Source: SVTX01 sp045659745 (GTDB lineage: Bacteria; Bacillota; Clostridia; Oscillospirales; CAG-272). From it: 64,000 nt of DNA. The DNA lies in NCBI GenBank assembly GCA_045659745.1, contig JAZRCL010000073.1, positions 10,374-74,373 on the forward strand, read 5' to 3'. Below, piece after piece: positions 1 through 8,543 of the stretch (position 1 is its first letter; each line of letters begins with the position of its first letter). The notes below the pieces were generated by a model. The model made no database searches, had not been told where the DNA came from, and saw only the letters and a list, made by a program, of their open reading frames with translations. The position numbers and the translations under genes are program-made.

Positions 1-604
1 TATCCCAATCGGCATAAGCAAAGCTCCAGAAAACAGTTTTATAGCCCATCTCTTGCGCAAACTTTAGGCTATCCTCGTCAAATCTACCCTCGGGAGGACG
101 GTAATACCTTGCAAGCTGCTTCCCTGTTCTCTCAAAACAAGTAGTCTCAAGTCTTTCAAGCTCTGCGATAAATTCGCTTTGTGTCTTTCCAACCATACAG
201 TCATGTGAATAGGTATGATTACATACCAGATGTCCCTCGTCGAACATTCTATTTATAAGCTTGGTGTTTTTCTCAATAAGGTTTCCAAGCACGAAAAATG
301 CTCCTGTGACGTTCTGCCGCTTTAGCGCGTCGAGTATTTTTTCTACGTTGCCGTTTTCGTATCCCGCATCAAACGTGAGATATACAACCTTATCTTGATC
401 ATCATCGCCGTGATTTTTGTCTATGCTATAACCGCCGTACTGACTAACAAACGAAATATCTCCACCTATTGGCGGTTGAGTGTGGTCTTTTGTACGTTTG
501 CAGTACCACGAAAATGACGTGGCAGACGCGACCGTGGGAAATACAAAAGTACACATAAGACAAAACGAGGTAATGACTAAAAGTATTTTATTGAGTTTTT
601 TCAT
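1..604 (-). CDS. Polysaccharide deacetylase, PdaA-like (3' end outside window)
   Basis: Partial gene: the ATG is at 604-602, preceded by GGAGGTGA, and the C-terminus runs off the left edge (about 201 codons visible). The N-terminus is a signal peptide or membrane anchor (Lys-Lys, then hydrophobic through about residue 28). The NodB-homology fold follows, with YLTFDAGYENGN (motif 1 Asp) and CNHTYSHDCM (the two metal-binding His of motif 2), then YRPPEGRFD (motif 3). The wording of these motifs, especially TFDAGYENG and NHTYSH, is that of the PdaA/delta-lactam family, which removes N-acetyl from peptidoglycan muramic acid when the spore cortex is made. That role is inferred, but fits the dpaAB genes in this window. 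It acts outside the membrane. The generic alternative is a peptidoglycan N-acetylglucosamine deacetylase. Confidence 0.85.
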   Translation of the reverse strand, partial: MKKLNKILLVITSFCLMCTFVFPTVASATSFSWYCKRTKDHTQPPIGGDISFVSQYGGYSIDKNHGDDDQDKVVYLTFDAGYENGNVEKILDALKRQNVTGAFFVLGNLIEKNTKLINRMFDEGHLVCNHTYSHDCMVGKTQSEFIAELERLETTCFERTGKQLARYYRPPEGRFDEDSLKFAQEMGYKTVFWSFAYADWD

Positions 605-732
605 TTTTCACCTCCATAAAGCTTTCTTACTTTATTTTGTGTAGAAAACTGCAATAAATTAGAGTGTAAAAAAAGAATTTCTGTATTTTTCTTGGTTTAT
701 CGACTTATTTTGTAAAAACGCCAGGTAATCTC

Positions 733-761
733 TTGATTTTTTCAGCGACATAGGTTATAAT
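733..761 (+). promoter_or_regulatory. Sigma-A type promoter for the VTC/DUF4956 pair
   Basis: TTGATT (733-738), 17-base spacer, TATAAT (756-761). The -10 ends 45 bases before the VTC gene start at 807. No other good promoter is visible in the 200-base gap between the divergent genes. Confidence 0.65.
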
Positions 762-806
762 GATATGTGGACATTGAGACCCAAATAATACGGAAAGGTG
801 GCATAT

Positions 807-1535
807 ATGGCAAAGCATACGTTTGAACGTCGCGAGAAGAAAATGCTTATTGATAATATGCTCGTAAATGATTTTGTCAATGATATTCTTGAATATATGA
901 CACCCGACGAATATAACGTGGGCGGCGAGCCGTATATGATAAGCAATATTTATTTTGACGACGACGGTGACAACGTAATAAGACATTGCGTATCCAAGCC
1001 GCAGTTTAAGGAAAAGCTCAGAATAAGAAGCTACGGAGTACCCGATAGGGATACGAAGGTATATATCGAGATAAAGAGAAAGCTCAAGGGCGTTGGAACT
1101 AAACGCCGCGCAAAGCTTCCCCTTTGGCAGCTGAATGAATATCTTGAGACGGGAAAGCATCCTGAGGACATTAAATATATTGACGAGCAGGTGCTCTGCG
1201 AGGTGGACTATTACCGCGCGACTTATCACGTATCGCCTAAGATTTACATAAGCTATATGCGAAACGCATATTTTGGCAAGGAAGACAAGAAATTCAGACT
1301 TACGCTTGACAAAGAAATTACTACGCGAAGATATGATCTAGATCTCTCGCTCGGAAGCTACGGCGAGCAGCTTTTACCCGAGGGCAAAACTCTGCTTGAG
1401 GTAAAATTCGAGGGAGCGGTTCCCTTGTGGTTTGCCCGCGTAATGAGCAAATATTCCCTTTCGTTTATTCCGTATTCCAAATACGGAATAGAGTTCAAGC
1501 AAACACAAAGAAAACAGAATTTTTCGGAGGTTTAA
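807..1535 (+). CDS. VTC-domain polyphosphate polymerase
   Basis: 242 residues. This is the stand-alone bacterial form of the VTC catalytic domain, which in yeast Vtc4 makes polyphosphate from ATP inside a tunnel-shaped beta barrel. Diagnostic pieces are the basic start (KHTFERREKKMLI), SNIYFDDDG, KEKLRIRSYG, and YIEIKRKLKGVGTKRRAKL, which supplies the basic residues that line the tunnel; an acidic metal residue is expected in LLEVKFEG near the C-terminus. The ATG at 807 is preferred because AAAGGTGG ends five bases before it; an in-frame GTG at 798 lies inside that ribosome binding site. It is followed after six bases by a DUF4956 membrane protein, the usual partner. Substrate and direction of activity are from the family, not from this sequence. 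Confidence 0.85.
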   Translation: MAKHTFERREKKMLIDNMLVNDFVNDILEYMTPDEYNVGGEPYMISNIYFDDDGDNVIRHCVSKPQFKEKLRIRSYGVPDRDTKVYIEIKRKLKGVGTKRRAKLPLWQLNEYLETGKHPEDIKYIDEQVLCEVDYYRATYHVSPKIYISYMRNAYFGKEDKKFRLTLDKEITTRRYDLDLSLGSYGEQLLPEGKTLLEVKFEGAVPLWFARVMSKYSLSFIPYSKYGIEFKQTQRKQNFSEV

Positions 1536-1541
1536 TAACAG

Positions 1542-2231
1542 ATGCAAGAATTTTTGAATAAAGTACTAACTTACCTTGATATTTCAACTATCACGGTTGG
1601 AATTGCGTTAAAGACCATTGTTTCTGCCGTGGTGCTTTGCTTGCTGATTTCGCTCGTGTACATATTTACTCATAGAAAAACGGGATTCCCTTCCTCAATG
1701 ATAATTTCAATATTGCTTATGGGCCCAGTTGCATCAATAATTATCGTTTGTATCGGAAGCAACCTTGCAAGAGCTATTTCTATCGGTGGAGGCCTTGCTC
1801 TTATACGTTATAGAAATACTGTTGAAGACCCCAAGGACCTCGTGTATCTTTTCCTCTCGCTCGCTGTTGGTATGGCGTGTGGCACAGGTTTTATCGGATA
1901 CGGCGCGCTTGCTGTGGGAATAATCCTGGTTGTTCTTCTTATCGCTAACCTTACAAAATTTGATTCTCTTGGAAGCAACGTTATGAAGCTTACTATAGTA
2001 GTTCCCGAGAATCTGGATTTTGACGGAGCATTTGATCCCGTACTGAAAAAATACTGCAGATATTTCCACCTTGAAAAGATAAAGACAACGGACTATGGAA
2101 CACTGGCCGAGCTTCATTATAGAGTCAAGCTCAAGGATACATCAAAGCAGAAGATGCTTATAGATGAGATAAGAGAAAGAAATGCTAATCTTAACGTTAC
2201 CGTAGTCAGAAAAGCTACAGACAGATATTGA
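1542..2231 (+). CDS. DUF4956 domain membrane protein
   Basis: 229 residues. The first half holds about four membrane segments (roughly residues 18-42, 54-75, 100-120 and 122-138), including the family signature ALIRYRNTVEDPKDLVYLFLSLA between segments. The second half (about 145-229) is a soluble alpha/beta domain. DUF4956 proteins are regularly encoded beside VTC-domain polymerases in bacteria. An anchoring, channel or regulatory role in polyphosphate production is commonly suggested but unproven. The GGAGG site lies in the end of the upstream gene (about 1526-1530), so the two are translated together. A strong terminator follows directly. Confidence 0.8.
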   Translation: MQEFLNKVLTYLDISTITVGIALKTIVSAVVLCLLISLVYIFTHRKTGFPSSMIISILLMGPVASIIIVCIGSNLARAISIGGGLALIRYRNTVEDPKDLVYLFLSLAVGMACGTGFIGYGALAVGIILVVLLIANLTKFDSLGSNVMKLTIVVPENLDFDGAFDPVLKKYCRYFHLEKIKTTDYGTLAELHYRVKLKDTSKQKMLIDEIRERNANLNVTVVRKATDRY

Positions 2232-2239
2232 TACAATAT

Positions 2240-2275
2240 AAAAATCCGCAGTTTTCTGCGGATTTTTGTTTTTTT
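2240..2275 (+). terminator. Rho-independent terminator after VTC-DUF4956
   Basis: 12-bp stem AAAAATCCGCAG/CTGCGGATTTTT with a TTTT loop, followed by a run of T (2262-2275). It begins eight bases after the DUF4956 stop. Confidence 0.9.
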
Positions 2276-2300
2276 GATGAAATATTTTTGTTTTTACCCT

Positions 2301-2329
2301 ATACAAAAACTTTAATATATGATATAATA
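2301..2329 (+). promoter_or_regulatory. Candidate promoter for rlmB and the downstream genes
   Basis: TATACA (2301-2306), 17-base spacer, TATAAT (2324-2329), 48 bases before the rlmB start. The -35 is a weak 4/6 match; a second TATAAT at 2333-2338 may also be used. Confidence 0.5.
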
Positions 2330-2377
2330 AATATAATAGTGTGCACTTTTATATTTAATGCTTGAAAGGACAGAAAA

Positions 2378-3235
2378 ATGGCTGACTACAGAAACAACGG
2401 AAGCAAAAAATTTCGCTCGGATAATAAGACTTCGCACAACGATTACAAAAAGAAAACAGATAACAACAAATATACAAAGAGCCCCGACACTCAGACAGAA
2501 GCGCAGGAGGGACTTATTATAGGCAGAAATGCGGTCAGAGAGCTTCTCCGCTCGGGACGTGACATTGATAAGCTTTTGGTCCAAAAAGGCAACCGCGAGG
2601 GTTCTATCGTGGTTATCGTGGCAGAGGCTATTGAACGTGGTATTCCCGTTGTTGAGTCGGATAAGGCAAAGCTTGATGCTATGTGCGGCTTTGTTCCCCA
2701 TCAGGGCGTTATAGCTATGGCATCCGAGAAGGAATACTGTTCTGTTGATGACATACTTGCTATTGCAGAGGAACGCGGCGAGGCTCCGTTTATCGTAATT
2801 GCGGACGGCATTACCGACCCGTATAATCTTGGTGCTCTTATCAGATGCGCGGAGGGCGCAGGAGCTCACGGACTTATTATTTCCAAGAGACGCGCAGTGG
2901 GACTTACTCCCCTGGTTGCGAAGTCCAGCACGGGAGCTATCGAGCATCTTGCTATAGCAAAGGTAGCCAATATTGCAAATACCGTGCGTTCACTCAAGGA
3001 AAAAGGTATCTGGGTGTTTGCCGCGGAGGCGGGAGGAACACCTTATTACGAGACTAACTTCAAGGGCGCTTGCGCACTTGTATTTGGCAGTGAGGGCAAC
3101 GGAGTATCCCCTGTCGTAGTTGAAAATTGCGACGGACTTACGTCTATACCTATGTACGGACACGTAAATTCCTTTAACGTATCTACTGCCGCGGCGGTAA
3201 TTCTTTGCGAGGCGGCAAGACAAAATAAAGCATAA
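2378..3235 (+). CDS. rlmB: 23S rRNA 2'-O-ribose methyltransferase, RlmB/TrmH family
   Basis: 285 residues. A Lys/Asn-rich disordered N-terminus (about 1-45) precedes the substrate-binding domain (GRNAVRELLRSGRDIDKLLV to about 115). The SPOUT domain follows with its three motifs: NLGALIRCAEGAGAHG (motif 1), FGSEGNGVSP (motif 2) and NSFNVSTAAAVILCEA (motif 3, forming the trefoil knot that holds SAM). RlmB methylates the ribose of G2251 in the 23S peptidyl-transferase centre. Paralogues acting on tRNA (TrmH) or on other rRNA sites share these motifs, so the exact target is inferred from length and from the GRNAVRELL start. It has its own promoter. The membrane pseudo-ATPase gene starts 31 bases after its stop, probably in the same transcript. 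Confidence 0.85.
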   Translation: MADYRNNGSKKFRSDNKTSHNDYKKKTDNNKYTKSPDTQTEAQEGLIIGRNAVRELLRSGRDIDKLLVQKGNREGSIVVIVAEAIERGIPVVESDKAKLDAMCGFVPHQGVIAMASEKEYCSVDDILAIAEERGEAPFIVIADGITDPYNLGALIRCAEGAGAHGLIISKRRAVGLTPLVAKSSTGAIEHLAIAKVANIANTVRSLKEKGIWVFAAEAGGTPYYETNFKGACALVFGSEGNGVSPVVVENCDGLTSIPMYGHVNSFNVSTAAAVILCEAARQNKA

Positions 3236-3266
3236 TTTTTATTAAAAAATAATGGGAGGTGAGGAA

Positions 3267-6200
3267 ATGGGCAAAAAGAAAGCTTCTGGCAACAATGATA
3301 TGACTGCAATTTTGAATCAGCTGCAGAAAAACTACAGTGTCGATGGCGAAGACGATATTTTTGAATCAGAGACTGCTTATGAGGACACAGAGCTTAGTGA
3401 TCTTCTTGCCAAAATCCTCTCTGAGAATGATGTGAGCGATGATTCGCTCGATAATGAGGAAGAACTCGACTTGAACGAGGATAATGCCGCAAGCTCTAAA
3501 CGAAAGCAGAAAAAGAGCAAAAAGTCGGGGGGCTCTGACGTATCCACCGACATTCAAAATATTATTATGTCCGAAGAATATATCTCTGTTCTTCGTGACT
3601 GCGAGGCAGACCTTGATAGCGGAAATGAAAGCTCTGAGCATTCTGAGCCTCAAAACGTAGAAGAAAAATCCACTGAGGGTAGCCAACCTGAGATGGAGAT
3701 AGCTCCTGAGATTCAGCCCGAGCAGATTTCTACTGAAAGTCGCGTCAGCTATGAGATACAGCAGACAATTGTTGAAGAGCCTGCCATGGAGGAAGCAGTT
3801 GTTGCTTTTAAGGAAGTTGATGGCCAAGAAAGCGAAATTGACAATTATGAAAGCGACATTGATGAAATGCTGACGTTCGGCGACCTCGATGATGATGAAG
3901 GAGACGTTGACGACAACCTTACATTCGGCGACCTCGATGATGATGAAGGAGACGTTGACGACAACCTTACATTCGGCGACCTCGATGATGAGAAAGAAGA
4001 CGTTGACGACAACCTCACGTTTGGCGACCTGGATGATGAGGAAGAAGACGTTGACGACAACCTCACGTTTGGCGACCTCGATGATGAGGAAGAAGTTGAC
4101 GACAACCTTACGTTCGGCGACCTGGATGATGAGGAAGAAGATGTTGACGACAACCTTACATTCGGCGACCTCGATGATGAGGAAGAAGATGTTGACGATA
4201 ATCTCACGTTTGGCCACCTCGATGATGAGGAAGAAGACGTTGACGATAAGCTCACATTCGGCGACCTCGATGATGAGGAAAGTGAAAAGGACGAGGATGT
4301 TCCCTTTGCTGACGTTGATGAAAACGTCGAAGATGTAATTGCGGCAGATGTTGAAAGCTCTGTTGAAGATGATGTTGTAGAGTTTACTTGCGAATTTGCA
4401 CGGCTTGATGCTGTTGAAAATCAGGAGGAAACTCAATCATTTGACAAAACAAGTATTATAAAACAAGAAGCATCTGAACCTGAAACAGAAAAGAAATTCT
4501 ATTACACTGTTCTTGAGGAAATGAGCCTTGAGGATGAAACTAACAGCTCGGAAGAATATACTGCACCGCAGGAACAGAAAATAGAAGAAATTGAGGAGCA
4601 CGAAGAAAAGTCCCAGGCGTCTATTCAACCTCAAGAAGAAGTTTACATAGTTCTATCAAACGAATCCTATACGGATGATCCGTTGCAGTGGCATCTTGGT
4701 AGAGTGCAGACCAGATTGACTGACAATACAGAGGATGATGATATACAGGAGACTCAAAAAAAGTCTGTCGAGATAGGGGACGATGATATTTCCCTTTTGC
4801 TTCAGCTTGGATATAAGGATGAGATTGCATCCGAGGTTGGACAGGAACGAACAGAGTCTGTCGTCCACAGTATAAGCAATTCATACCGACCTGACAAAAA
4901 TAAAATTCCATTTGGCTTTTGCGGGAAAGAATTTTTTGATGGCAGTCAGATTGATAAGATAAAGCAAAGATACGATTATGACAAGAGAGCTATAATAATA
5001 AAGCTTGCATTGTTTTCATGTGTTTCAGTCGTGCTTTTGCTTCTTGGCATGCTTTTCAAAAATTACACAACGGTAAATTCAGTCATAATGTTCTCTGTTA
5101 TGGAGCTTATGATATTGTCACTTGGAAGCTTTGTAATGCATAAAGAGCTGCTTTCTGGAATAAAAGGAGTGTTTAAGTTCTCCCCCACTGTGTTTACTAT
5201 CCCCGTGATTTCGCTTTTTGTGCTGACAGCATTTGATATTTTCAACATAATTATAGGTATCGTGAACCCCAATAATATAACGGTATCGACTACCTCGTTG
5301 TTTGGATTTACAACCTCTGTATTTTTCATGTTTGCTCTTGTCGTTGAGCTTATTAACTGCGTGCGAGAGCAAAGGACGTTTAATATTATTTCTGCATCAG
5401 AGGAGCTTTACACGGCAGAAACGCTTGTTTCCCAGCAAGGTGATAAATCAGGTATCAACAATTTGCGTTCTCACGAGATACGAAAGCAAGTCAAAGGAAA
5501 TGCAGTCATTGTAAAGAAAACAAGGTATATATCAGAATATTTCAAGAGATGCTCCGAGTCCTCTTACGGCATAAGAAATATTATGCTTATTTTGGGTGTA
5601 GTTACGCTAACGGCTGTGATGCTCGCATGCATAATTATCTCTATGGGACGCACGGCGGCTGACGTTGCTTCAACTGTTATTTTTGCATTTTATATGTGTC
5701 TGTCTGCATCTTTAGTGCTCACAATGCCCGTGACGCTCTTTGCGGCATCCCAGACTCTTGTGAAGAAAAAATGTGCAATAATAGGCACGGGAGCAGTGTC
5801 TGAGTATTCAGATATCAATTCTGTCATATTCCCTGATTCGGTTGCATTCAAGATAAATAAAGATATTGAGGTTGTTCCATTTGGCGATGCTGATATGAAT
5901 TCGTCAATAAAGACGGCAAACAGACTGTTCTCGGCACTTGGCGGCACTATGTCGAAGATAGTTGGAGAAAATTCCTTCAACAAGGATTTGTCTGTAAGCG
6001 AGGCGGATATAAATATCGCGTCTGTGGACGATAACGGCATAGAGCTTTATATGGATAACGACACTCATATATTGATTGGAAACGAGAAATTTGTCTATGA
6101 GCGACGCCATCAGCTTGGCTTTGATGCATGCGACCTTATTCCCTCTGCAATAAGTGCAGGACGTGAGGTAGTGTATCTCGCAATAAATGGAACTGTATGT

Positions 6201-6668
6201 CTTGGATATATCATGTCGCTTGGCGTCAATACGGAGTTTACGGACAAGGTCAAGCTTCTTGCAAAGAACCGTATTAAAACGTATGTTTCAACATACGAGC
6301 CGCACATAAAGGCAAAACGTTATAACGATTGCAAAATAGGAGTTTACAGACCGTATGATCACGATTCTCCATCAAAGCCCTCGTCGCGCTATGGTGGCAT
6401 TGTGGCATCGGGAGATGCAAAAAATATTACTTATCCTTTGATAATGACGTCGGAAATTCTTAAAATGTCGAGAAATTCCTCTAAAGTATCTATGTTGTTT
6501 ATGCTTGGGGGTATAGTAATATCGTTTGCAACAACACTTGTTGGATACCTTGCGCCAGGCGCGCTTGGGCTTCTCAGACACAGAGATGTATTTACACTCA
6601 TAATTCAGCTTCTCGGAGCAATACCTCTTACGGTAAGCGCGATAAAGCTTTGGAAAAAGTACAAGTAA
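3267..6668 (+). CDS. Degenerate P-type ATPase-like membrane protein with acidic tandem repeats
   Basis: 1133 residues from the ATG at 3267, chosen because GGAGGTGAGG (3255-3264) sits just upstream; an in-frame ATG at 3252 would lie ahead of that site. Residues about 1-570 are highly acidic and probably disordered, with nine copies of a 16-residue repeat (202-344). From about 574 there is a P1B-ATPase-like layout: four membrane helices, a short cytoplasmic loop, two helices ending in LTMPVTLFAAS (position of the usual CPC/PC helix), then KKCAIIGTGAVSEYSDINSV followed by FPDS where DKTGT should be. Next come HILIGNEKF (nucleotide-domain GN motif), REVVYLAINGTV, STYEP in place of TGDN, and two final helices. 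TGES, DKTGT and GDGxNDxP all appear to be lost, so ion pumping is unlikely. Function unknown; a signalling or scaffold role is conceivable. The homology call is from reading motifs by eye. Confidence 0.7.
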   Translation: MGKKKASGNNDMTAILNQLQKNYSVDGEDDIFESETAYEDTELSDLLAKILSENDVSDDSLDNEEELDLNEDNAASSKRKQKKSKKSGGSDVSTDIQNIIMSEEYISVLRDCEADLDSGNESSEHSEPQNVEEKSTEGSQPEMEIAPEIQPEQISTESRVSYEIQQTIVEEPAMEEAVVAFKEVDGQESEIDNYESDIDEMLTFGDLDDDEGDVDDNLTFGDLDDDEGDVDDNLTFGDLDDEKEDVDDNLTFGDLDDEEEDVDDNLTFGDLDDEEEVDDNLTFGDLDDEEEDVDDNLTFGDLDDEEEDVDDNLTFGHLDDEEEDVDDKLTFGDLDDEESEKDEDVPFADVDENVEDVIAADVESSVEDDVVEFTCEFARLDAVENQEETQSFDKTSIIKQEASEPETEKKFYYTVLEEMSLEDETNSSEEYTAPQEQKIEEIEEHEEKSQASIQPQEEVYIVLSNESYTDDPLQWHLGRVQTRLTDNTEDDDIQETQKKSVEIGDDDISLLLQLGYKDEIASEVGQERTESVVHSISNSYRPDKNKIPFGFCGKEFFDGSQIDKIKQRYDYDKRAIIIKLALFSCVSVVLLLLGMLFKNYTTVNSVIMFSVMELMILSLGSFVMHKELLSGIKGVFKFSPTVFTIPVISLFVLTAFDIFNIIIGIVNPNNITVSTTSLFGFTTSVFFMFALVVELINCVREQRTFNIISASEELYTAETLVSQQGDKSGINNLRSHEIRKQVKGNAVIVKKTRYISEYFKRCSESSYGIRNIMLILGVVTLTAVMLACIIISMGRTAADVASTVIFAFYMCLSASLVLTMPVTLFAASQTLVKKKCAIIGTGAVSEYSDINSVIFPDSVAFKINKDIEVVPFGDADMNSSIKTANRLFSALGGTMSKIVGENSFNKDLSVSEADINIASVDDNGIELYMDNDTHILIGNEKFVYERRHQLGFDACDLIPSAISAGREVVYLAINGTVCLGYIMSLGVNTEFTDKVKLLAKNRIKTYVSTYEPHIKAKRYNDCKIGVYRPYDHDSPSKPSSRYGGIVASGDAKNITYPLIMTSEILKMSRNSSKVSMLFMLGGIVISFATTLVGYLAPGALGLLRHRDVFTLIIQLLGAIPLTVSAIKLWKKYK
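3870..4298 (+). repeat. Nine in-frame tandem repeats of 48 bp (one of 45 bp)
   Basis: Units begin at LTFGDLDD and read roughly LTFGDLDDEEEDVDDN. Units 1-2 have DDEG, unit 3 has EKED, unit 5 has lost one codon (45 bp), unit 8 has H for D, and unit 9 (starting at 4251) decays into ESEKDED. High identity between units suggests recent expansion or homogenisation. Confidence 0.95.
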
Positions 6669-6683
6669 TTTTAAGGAAATAAT

Positions 6684-8543
6684 ATGAATCAGAAATTTAA
6701 TGAAATTTTGAAGCAAGTTTCAAAGCCCGGACGTTATTCAGGCGGAGAGTACGGTCAGATAATAAAGGACAAGGCAAATATCAAAGCAAGATTCGCCTTT
6801 GCATTTCCGGATACATATGAGATAGGAATGTCAAATCTCGGAAGCAGAATTCTCTATAACTGTCTTAATAACGAAGAAGACATCTGGTGCGAGAGAGTTT
6901 ATGCTCCCTGGACGGATATGCAAGAGAAAATGCGCGAGCATAATATTCCCCTCTGGGCGCATGAAAGCAAGGACGCGGTATCCGAGTTTGATTTTCTCGG
7001 TTTCACACTTCAGTATGAAATGTGCTACACAACCGTCCTCAATATGCTTGAGCTTTCGGGTATGCCTCTGCGCTCACGCGACAGAGACGAGAGCTTTCCT
7101 CTCGTTATTGGCGGCGGTCCTTGTGCGTATAACCCCGAGCCTGTTGCAGACTTTTTTGACCTGTTCAATATAGGCGAGGGCGAGCATATGCTCGTTGAGA
7201 TAGTGCGCCTTTATATTAAGATGCACGATGAGGGCAGATATACCAAGGCGGATTTTCTGCATGAGGCGGCAAGGACTATAAAGGGAGTTTATGTTCCCTC
7301 TCTCTATACCGTAGAATATAACGAGGACGGCACGATAAAGGCATATACGCCTATATACGAAGACATCCCCACAAAAATTGAAAAGCGCATTATAGAGGAT
7401 ATGGATACGGCGCTGTTTCCCGAAAAGGTGGTTATGCCGTACACCGAGGTTGTTCACGATAGAATAATGCTTGAGGTCTTCCGAGGCTGTATCCGTGGAT
7501 GTCGCTTCTGCCAGGCGGGTATAATCTACCGCCCTGTGCGCGAGAAAACTCCCGAGCTGCTCAACAAGCAGGCACAGTGCCTGTATGAAAATACGGGATA
7601 TGAGGAAATATCTCTGTCATCTCTCTCTATAAGCGACTATACGGGACTTCCCGAGCTTACGGACAAGCTTCTGGACTGGACTGTTGACAATATGGTAAGC
7701 TTTTCGCTGCCTTCGCTTCGAGTAGATAGCTTCAATAAGGAGCTTATGGACAAGGTGGCATCGGTGCGCTCGTCTTCTCTTACCTTTGCGCCCGAGGCGG
7801 GCACGCAGAGACTTCGTGACGTAATAAATAAAAACGTCTATGAGGACGATCTTATGCGTGCGGTGAACGTAGCGTTTGACGGCGGCAAGCATCAGGTAAA
7901 GCTTTACTTTATGCAGGGACTTCCCACGGAGACTGACGAGGACCTTCGCGGTATTCCCGACCTTGCTAAAAAGGTTATCGAGGCATATTATGCGAACCCA
8001 AACAGAAACCGTGCAAAGCAGCCCTCGGTAACATTCAGTGTTTCCTGCTTTATTCCCAAGCCCTTCACCCCCTTCCAGTGGGAGCCTCAGGATAGCCTTG
8101 AGGAGCTTTACAGAAAGCAGGAATTTATTGGCGAGTGCGTGACTGACCGCAAGATCAGATATCAGCACCACGATGCAGAAACCTGCCGTATTGAGGCGGT
8201 GCTTGCGCGTGGCGACAGACGTCTGTCGGACGCGCTTGAGCTTGCATGCAAGGAAGGCTTTACGTTTGACGCATGGAGCGAATTTTTCGACTACAATAAA
8301 TGGATTTCCGTATTTGAGCGCACGGGAATAGACCCCGCGTTCTATGCTAACAGAAGATGGTCTTACGACGAGGTTTTGCCGTGGGATATTATTGACTGCG
8401 GAGTTACAAAGGAATTCCTTATCCGCGAGAGCAAAAAGGCGCACGAGGGTGTATCTACTCCCAACTGTCGCGAAAAATGCTCGGGCTGCGGAGCAAATAA
8501 GCTTGGAGGTGAGAGAACGTGTTGTCCAAAGATCAAGAAATAA
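6684..8543 (+). CDS. B12-binding-type radical SAM protein, TIGR03960 family
   Basis: 619 residues. The N-terminal half has the Rossmann-like fold of B12-binding radical SAM proteins (FAFPDTYEIGMSNLG, LGFTLQYEM, GGGPCAYNPEP). The radical SAM core starts at RGCIRGCRFCQAG (about residues 269-281) with cluster cysteines in C-x3-C-x2-C spacing, followed by LSSLSISDY and TFAPEAGTQRLR. The C-terminus carries a Cys-rich tail (NCREKCSGCGANKLGG, then CC). This family is nearly always followed by a DUF2344/TIGR03936 protein, as here. The reaction is not established; tRNA or ribosome modification is a guess from neighbourhoods in other genomes. The start has AAGGA eight bases upstream. Confidence 0.85.
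   Translation: MNQKFNEILKQVSKPGRYSGGEYGQIIKDKANIKARFAFAFPDTYEIGMSNLGSRILYNCLNNEEDIWCERVYAPWTDMQEKMREHNIPLWAHESKDAVSEFDFLGFTLQYEMCYTTVLNMLELSGMPLRSRDRDESFPLVIGGGPCAYNPEPVADFFDLFNIGEGEHMLVEIVRLYIKMHDEGRYTKADFLHEAARTIKGVYVPSLYTVEYNEDGTIKAYTPIYEDIPTKIEKRIIEDMDTALFPEKVVMPYTEVVHDRIMLEVFRGCIRGCRFCQAGIIYRPVREKTPELLNKQAQCLYENTGYEEISLSSLSISDYTGLPELTDKLLDWTVDNMVSFSLPSLRVDSFNKELMDKVASVRSSSLTFAPEAGTQRLRDVINKNVYEDDLMRAVNVAFDGGKHQVKLYFMQGLPTETDEDLRGIPDLAKKVIEAYYANPNRNRAKQPSVTFSVSCFIPKPFTPFQWEPQDSLEELYRKQEFIGECVTDRKIRYQHHDAETCRIEAVLARGDRRLSDALELACKEGFTFDAWSEFFDYNKWISVFERTGIDPAFYANRRWSYDEVLPWDIIDCGVTKEFLIRESKKAHEGVSTPNCREKCSGCGANKLGGERTCCPKIKK

Noticed and set aside
3870..4298. Regularly spaced repeats as a possible CRISPR array
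   Set aside because: Units are directly adjacent with no spacers, keep the reading frame, and lie within a protein.
3366..4436. 356-codon open frame on the minus strand, with another of 136 codons at 3845-4255, inside the acidic repeat gene
   Set aside because: They are shadows of the repeats (runs of Ser or of Ile/Val/Phe), with no ribosome binding site; the plus-strand gene has a strong start and continues into a structured domain.
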